A model generated the notes under the pieces. It had not been told where the DNA came from and ran no database searches. It was given only the letters and a program-made list of their open reading frames with translations. DNA of 11,494 nucleotides, from assembly GCA_035576205.1 (NCBI GenBank), contig DATLWR010000139.1, forward strand, positions 1 through 11,494. Direction: 5' to 3'. Position 1 is the first letter of the stretch. Each line of letters begins with the position of its first letter. Of the stretch, positions 7,197 to 11,494 are shown piece by piece. Source of the DNA: DATLWR01 sp035576205. Lineage in GTDB: Bacteria > Pseudomonadota > Zetaproteobacteria > Mariprofundales > Mariprofundaceae. The position numbers and the translations under genes are program-made.

Positions 7197-7223
7197 TTGG
7201 CACTCCTTTTTCGGGAGTGCTAA
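7197..7223 (+). promoter_or_regulatory. CIRCE operator (HrcA-binding site)
   Basis: TTGGCACTC, nine bases, then GAGTGCTAA: this matches the CIRCE consensus TTAGCACTC-N9-GAGTGCTAA in 17 of 18 arm positions with the exact spacing. CIRCE is bound by the heat-shock repressor HrcA, whose folding depends on GroEL, giving feedback on chaperonin level. It lies 87 bp upstream of groES. Confidence 0.95.
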
Positions 7224-7226
7224 AAC
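7197..7226 (+). promoter_or_regulatory. Sigma70-like promoter of groESL embedded in the CIRCE operator
   Basis: TTGGCA (7197-7202, five of six to the -35 consensus) and TAAAAC (7221-7226, four of six to the -10 consensus) are 18 bp apart and coincide with the two arms of CIRCE. HrcA bound there would directly cover this promoter. An alternative -35 (TTGACT, 7170-7175) lacks a convincing -10. Confidence 0.45.
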
Positions 7227-7238
7227 TTTCGCGAGAGG

Positions 7239-7266
7239 GGGGTTGAATCGGCGAAAGCCGATCCCC
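7239..7266 (+). repeat. Inverted repeat with GAAA loop inside the groESL leader/promoter
   Basis: ATCGGC (7247-7252) and GCCGAT (7257-7262) form a perfect 6-bp stem with a GAAA tetraloop. GGGG (7239-7242) and CCCC (7263-7266) can extend it past a TTGA bulge. It lies between the two elements of the sigma32-like promoter. It would be a stable leader hairpin only in transcripts from the upstream CIRCE-controlled promoter. It does not cover the groES ribosome site (AGGAG, 7298-7302). Confidence 0.55.
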
Positions 7267-7270
7267 ATAC
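7242..7270 (+). promoter_or_regulatory. Sigma32 (RpoH)-like heat-shock promoter of groESL
   Basis: GTTGAAT (7242-7248) and CCCCATAC (7263-7270) are separated by 14 bp. They closely match the sigma32 consensus CTTGAAA and CCCCATNT in content and spacing. The promoter lies downstream of CIRCE, giving a leader of about 33 nt. Found by eye, but the -10 match is distinctive. Confidence 0.65.
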
Positions 7271-7309
7271 AAAGGTTCCACACATCTCAAAACCAACAGG
7301 AGTGAAACG

Positions 7310-7606
7310 ATGGCAACTAAGGTTCGTCCTTTACATGATCGCGTAATCGTCCGCCGTCTGGACGAAGAGCATAAGTCCGCCGGTGGCATCATCATCCCGG
7401 ACACGGCGAAGGAAAAGCCGGTGCAGGGCGAAGTCATTGCCGCTGGCAAGGGCAAGATTCTGGAGAACGGCGAAGTGCGTCCGCTGGACGTCAAGGCGGG
7501 CGACCGCGTGATCTTCTCCAAGTACGCCGGCACCGAGATCAAGCTCGACGGCCAGGAAGTGCTGATGATGCGCGAGGACGACATCCTCGGCGTGATCGAA
7601 TCCTGA
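7310..7606 (+). CDS. groES: Co-chaperonin GroES
   Basis: A 98-residue GroES, the heptameric lid of the GroEL folding chamber. Family features in order: KVRPLHDRVIVRRLDEE (4-20), the mobile-loop segment SAGGIIIPDTAKEKPVQG (23-40) that contacts GroEL, and the closing KLDGQEVLMMREDDILGVIE. AGGAG at 7298-7302 sets the start. groEL follows after 36 bp in one operon. The length is normal for a group I co-chaperonin. Confidence 0.98.
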   Translation: MATKVRPLHDRVIVRRLDEEHKSAGGIIIPDTAKEKPVQGEVIAAGKGKILENGEVRPLDVKAGDRVIFSKYAGTEIKLDGQEVLMMREDDILGVIES

Positions 7607-7642
7607 TTCATTTCATAACAACAATTCAAAGGAGATAAGAGA

Positions 7643-9280
<1,638 letters not shown>

Positions 9281-9304
9281 TCAGCCATCCATCCGTTGGA
9301 TGAT

Positions 9305-9336
9305 CAAAAAGGGCGGCCTTCGGGTCGCCTTTTTTT
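9305..9336 (+). terminator. Rho-independent terminator of groESL
   Basis: A run of A, then GGGCGGCC, the loop TTCG and GGTCGCC, followed by seven T. This is a strong stem (with G-T wobbles) closed by an exceptionally stable tetraloop. The A-run on the left makes it partly bidirectional in form. Confidence 0.93.
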
Positions 9337-9405
9337 GTTTCAGATCCAAATTTCCGGTTGTTCTGTGTGGACATGAATCACCACCGTATTGACTTCCGGA
9401 CACGA

Positions 9406-9423
9406 TCTGACCAGTCTGACTAG
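9406..9423 (+). promoter_or_regulatory. Tandem 9-bp repeat upstream of the toxin-antitoxin pair (possible operator)
   Basis: TCTGACCAG (9406-9414) is followed immediately by TCTGACTAG (9415-9423), eight of nine identical. A -35-like TTGACT lies at 9389-9394. Phd/YefM-type antitoxins usually repress their own promoter by binding short repeats at this position, so this is a reasonable operator candidate. No good -10 element was seen. Confidence 0.4.
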
Positions 9424-9448
9424 TTAGTAACTTCTCAGGAGGCGCACC

Positions 9449-9697
9449 ATGGGTCAATGGCAATTACAGGATGCAAAAGCCCGCTTCAGCGAACTGATCA
9501 AATCGGTGCGCGATAAAGGGCCGCAACAGGTGACCGTGCACGGTAAGCCTTCGGCGGTCGTGATTTCGGTCGAGGAATACGAGGCGTTGAAGCGGCGACG
9601 TCCAAGCTTCGTGGATTTGATGCGTACCTCGCCGCTGGTGGGTGAGAACCTGGCCATCGAGCGTTCCGGTTCATTGACCCGGGACGTCGCCCTGTGA
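9449..9697 (+). CDS. Type II antitoxin, Phd/YefM family
   Basis: An 82-residue antitoxin. The N-terminal ~50 residues have the Phd/YefM DNA-binding and dimerisation pattern: WQLQDAKARFSELIKSVRDK (4-23), then QQVTVHGKPSAVVISVEEYEAL (26-47). The remaining residues form the region expected to wrap around and inhibit the toxin. It is expected to repress its own operon together with the toxin. The start is set by AGGAGG at 9437-9442 with 6 bases of spacing. Its stop overlaps the GTG start of the toxin in the quartet GTGA. It sits directly behind the groEL terminator, inside the groEL-end duplication, which marks it as acquired. Confidence 0.92.
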   Translation: MGQWQLQDAKARFSELIKSVRDKGPQQVTVHGKPSAVVISVEEYEALKRRRPSFVDLMRTSPLVGENLAIERSGSLTRDVAL

Positions 9698-10107
9698 GCT
9701 ACCTGCTCGATACGAATGTGATCTCAGAACTGGTGCGCGCCAACCCCGAGCCTGCCGTGCTCGCATGGTTCGACCAGGTGCCCGACGACAGCCTCTACAT
9801 CAGCGTGCTGACCCTTGGTGAGATTCGCAAAGGAATTGAATCGGTTGTCGATGGCAAACGAAAAGAAAAGCTGCGCGTCTGGCTTGAACACACGTTACCA
9901 GATTGGCTGGAAGGCCGGTTGTTGCCGGTCGATGAAGCGGTCGCGGAGCAGTGGGGTCGACTGCAGGCCGAGGCCGGCCGGCCGCTCCCGGCGATCGATA
10001 GCCTGCTGGCGGCAACCGCGCTGCACCACGGTTTGCGCATGGTTACCCGCAATACGCAGGATTTCGGCTTTCCGGGGCTTGAGGTGATCAATCCGTGGGT
10101 GAATTGA
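9694..10107 (+). CDS. vapC: Type II toxin, PIN-domain ribonuclease (VapC/FitB-like)
   Basis: A 137-residue PIN-domain protein, a Mg2+-dependent ribonuclease when free of its antitoxin. Acidic active-site candidates stand where expected: Asp6 in LLDTNVISEL (4-13), Glu43 in LTLGEIRKG (39-47), Asp102 in LPAIDSLLAATA (98-109) and Asp123 in TRNTQDFGFPG (118-128). This pattern resembles the FitB-type VapC branch, which often pairs with Phd-like antitoxins. It starts with GTG, overlapping the antitoxin stop by 4 bp, so toxin synthesis depends on antitoxin translation. The set of catalytic residues is complete, so it is probably active. Known relatives cleave tRNA or rRNA; the target here cannot be read from sequence. 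Confidence 0.92.
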   Translation: MSYLLDTNVISELVRANPEPAVLAWFDQVPDDSLYISVLTLGEIRKGIESVVDGKRKEKLRVWLEHTLPDWLEGRLLPVDEAVAEQWGRLQAEAGRPLPAIDSLLAATALHHGLRMVTRNTQDFGFPGLEVINPWVN

Positions 10108-10134
10108 GTATTGTGTCCTCGGAAGTCCCTACGC

Positions 10135-10257
10135 CAGAACGCCGCTTCCATCGCAGGCCTCTTGATCACTACCGAAGCGATGGTGACCGAGCTGCCGAAG
10201 AAGGAAGAGCCGGCTCCGGCAGGCGGCGGCATGGGCGGCATGGAAGGCATGATGTAA
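10135..10257 (+). pseudogene. groEL: Duplicated groEL 3' fragment (last 40 codons and stop)
   Basis: This segment encodes the last 40 residues of GroEL, from QNAASIAGLL to GGMEGMM and the TAA stop, identical in protein sequence to the intact gene. It has no start codon or ribosome site in frame and is joined to unrelated DNA on its left. All three base changes against groEL in this stretch are silent. It is either the remnant of the original groEL end displaced by an insertion, or an end brought in with foreign DNA. Confidence 0.93.
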
Positions 10258-10281
10258 TCAGCCATCCCATCCGTGGATGAT

Positions 10282-10312
10282 CAAAAAGGGCGGCCTTCGG
10301 GTCGCCCTTTTT
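10282..10312 (+). terminator. Rho-independent terminator, second copy, now serving the toxin-antitoxin pair
   Basis: The same GC stem and TTCG loop as the groEL terminator, here with a perfect AAAGGGCG/CGCCCTTT foot and five T. As the first terminator after the toxin gene, it probably ends that transcript. Confidence 0.9.
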
Positions 10313-10320
10313 CATGCAAT

Positions 10321-10348
10321 TTGCCATTTCCGTTATCCCATCTATGTT
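10321..10348 (+). promoter_or_regulatory. Candidate sigma70 promoter of the LprI-ankyrin gene
   Basis: TTGCCA (10321-10326, five of six) and TATGTT (10343-10348, four of six) are 16 bp apart, just after the duplicated terminator. Transcription would start about 14 bases before the start codon's ribosome site region, giving a very short leader. Confidence 0.38.
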
Positions 10349-10368
10349 CACGTAATCAGGGAGGGTGC

Positions 10369-11494
10369 ATGCGGAATTTTCTATTCGGCCTGATTCATTC
10401 AATCCACGCCGTAACCATTGGCTTTCTCATATTGGCAATTCAACCGACTTGGTGCCTTGGAGCCAGTTTTGACTGCCGAAAAGCCACGACGTCTGTCGAG
10501 AAGCTCGTGTGCAGCTCCAACGAAGTAACAATCCTCGATGTGCAACTTTACGAAACGTATCAGCGTGCCCAACGACTGGCTGCAAATTCCAACACAATTC
10601 GCAATCAACAGAGGCGATGGCTAAAGGAGACTCGAAACAAATGTGAGACTGTCGAGTGTCTTAGACAGGCCTATCAAAAGCGCATAAGCGAGCTGGAAGC
10701 AGAGATCCACTTCGATGAATGCGAGGACGTTAGTGGAAGCACTCTCAGCATTGGATACTGTGAGGGTCGCCTCAGGGATGAGGCAGATAAGACCATTACT
10801 GATCTAACTTCGCTTCTATCCGCGAGACATGATGCCCAGCAGATGAATCAGTTCATGCAACACCAAGACGAATGGCGAGAGAACGTGGACTGCGATTGTG
10901 GAGAGAAAGTTGGGCGGATTATGGGTCCTGGGGATAGCGCTTACTATTTACAATGCGCGAGAGAATTGACCGAACAACGACTTATTGAAATTAGAGAAAT
11001 CACTGCAGGGTTACACAGTATCGAATACGGCGGAAATGGACCAAGAAGCTGTGTAGCAATTCGGGCTAAAGAAAATGCCGATCCTGAACATCAAATGATT
11101 CAGGCTATCACTAATAGTGATATCGATACCGTCAAAAGCCTTCTAAAAAAAGGCATCAAAATGCCGCGTGGAGACTATTCATATACTCCGATTGATATTG
11201 CGGTGAGAAACAATAACCCTGAGATGTTGTCCTTTCTGCTTGCTAATGGCGCTGATCCAAAGGAAGACATTGTCGCCATAAGGGCGTCGCTAAAGACCTG
11301 CAATATGGAAATGGTTTCACTGCTTGTTGAGCATGGCTATCAAGTTAAAGGGAATCCAAACTATGGTCCATATGACCCACTTCCTTGGGCGGCGCTTTTT
11401 GGGTGTCGCGACATTGTCGAATATTTAGTCTCCAAGGGTGCTGACTTAAAGTCTCCTAAACCCTTGCGAGTGGCCGCGTCGGAATGCCATGTTG
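10369..11494 (+). CDS. Exported LprI-like/ankyrin-repeat protein, 3' end beyond the window
   Basis: The frame is open for 375 codons to the window edge. A signal peptide (1-32, hydrophobic 15-25) ends near CLGA; no lipobox is seen at the cleavage region. Residues 33-112 resemble the LprI/DUF1311 lysozyme-inhibitor-type domain: SFDCRKATTSVEKLVCSS, an LDVQLYETYQRAQRL helix, W84 and paired cysteines 36, 48, 92, 97. Residues ~118-212 look like a second, degenerate copy with CEGRLRDEADK, W169 and cysteines 118, 131, 175, 177, 196. From ~238 on there are ankyrin repeats (YTPIDIAVRNNNPEMLSFLL, LVEHG, DIVEYLVSKGAD). GGGAGGG lies 3-4 bases before the ATG. The gene is much AT-richer than its neighbours (hand count 37% GC in 11101-11160 against 75% in 8881-8940), pointing to recent acquisition. 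A periplasmic inhibitor or immunity role is a guess from the LprI relation. Confidence 0.8.
   Translation, partial: MRNFLFGLIHSIHAVTIGFLILAIQPTWCLGASFDCRKATTSVEKLVCSSNEVTILDVQLYETYQRAQRLAANSNTIRNQQRRWLKETRNKCETVECLRQAYQKRISELEAEIHFDECEDVSGSTLSIGYCEGRLRDEADKTITDLTSLLSARHDAQQMNQFMQHQDEWRENVDCDCGEKVGRIMGPGDSAYYLQCARELTEQRLIEIREITAGLHSIEYGGNGPRSCVAIRAKENADPEHQMIQAITNSDIDTVKSLLKKGIKMPRGDYSYTPIDIAVRNNNPEMLSFLLANGADPKEDIVAIRASLKTCNMEMVSLLVEHGYQVKGNPNYGPYDPLPWAALFGCRDIVEYLVSKGADLKSPKPLRVAASECHV

Larger units (their letters stand above)
10135..10312 (+). repeat. Direct repeat, copy 2: groEL 3' end, stop and terminator
   Basis: This is the second copy of the 178-bp repeat described for copy 1 (9158-9335). 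It lies 27 bp after the toxin stop codon. Homologous recombination between the copies would remove the toxin-antitoxin cassette and leave one complete groEL with one terminator. Confidence 0.95.

Noticed and set aside
7239..7302. RNA thermometer controlling groES
   Set aside because: The leader hairpin does not pair with the AGGAG ribosome site at 7298-7302, and no other stem covering that site was seen.
9337..10134. Insertion sequence or integron cassette carrying the toxin-antitoxin genes
   Set aside because: No transposase, integrase, terminal inverted repeats or attC-like structure was found. The only flanking repeats are the groEL ends.
9795..10265. Minus-strand frame whose first residues equal those of a minus-strand frame at 8719-9288
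   Set aside because: The shared start is only the antisense reading of the duplicated groEL tail and not a paralogous gene pair.
10399..10608. Small minus-strand frame inside the LprI-ankyrin gene
   Set aside because: It lies wholly within a long open frame with clear signal peptide and domain features, and has no supporting start signals.

Overview
The window is a GC-rich bacterial chromosome segment that becomes clearly AT-richer over its last ~1.1 kb. The organism is most likely a proteobacterium, probably gammaproteobacterial. The supporting genes are a GroEL with a GGM-rich tail, an OlsB/OlsA pair, a SUI1/YciH protein and an RpoH-like heat-shock promoter. The species cannot be named from the sequence alone.

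Left part (1-2313, minus strand): an operon for the alpha2beta2 type of pyruvate dehydrogenase, read right to left as pdhA (E1 alpha), pdhB (E1 beta), then the lipoyl-domain start of pdhC (E2), cut by the window edge. Middle part (2495-7131): a divergent plus-strand pair follows, made of a cyclic-nucleotide-binding-domain protein without a DNA-binding domain and peptide deformylase (def). The 3' end of def overlaps a convergent minus-strand gene for an exported membrane protein of the DUF2167 type by 88 bp. Next come a plus-strand SUI1/YciH translation factor and a translationally coupled olsB-olsA pair for ornithine-lipid synthesis.

Heat-shock part (7132-9336): groES-groEL lies behind a leader with two kinds of heat-shock control. 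One is a CIRCE operator (HrcA) that overlaps a sigma70-like promoter. The other, downstream of it, is a sigma32-like promoter. A strong rho-independent terminator follows groEL.

Accessory part (9158-11494): a Phd/YefM antitoxin and PIN-domain (VapC/FitB-like) toxin cassette sits directly behind groEL. It is flanked by a 178-bp direct repeat consisting of the last 40 codons of groEL, its stop codon and its terminator. The second copy is a groEL 3' fragment with only silent differences in its coding part. After it begins an AT-rich gene, open at the window edge, for an exported protein with two LprI-like (DUF1311) cysteine domains followed by ankyrin repeats. This layout suggests that the 3' end of groEL served as an entry point for foreign DNA, and it is the most noteworthy part of the window.
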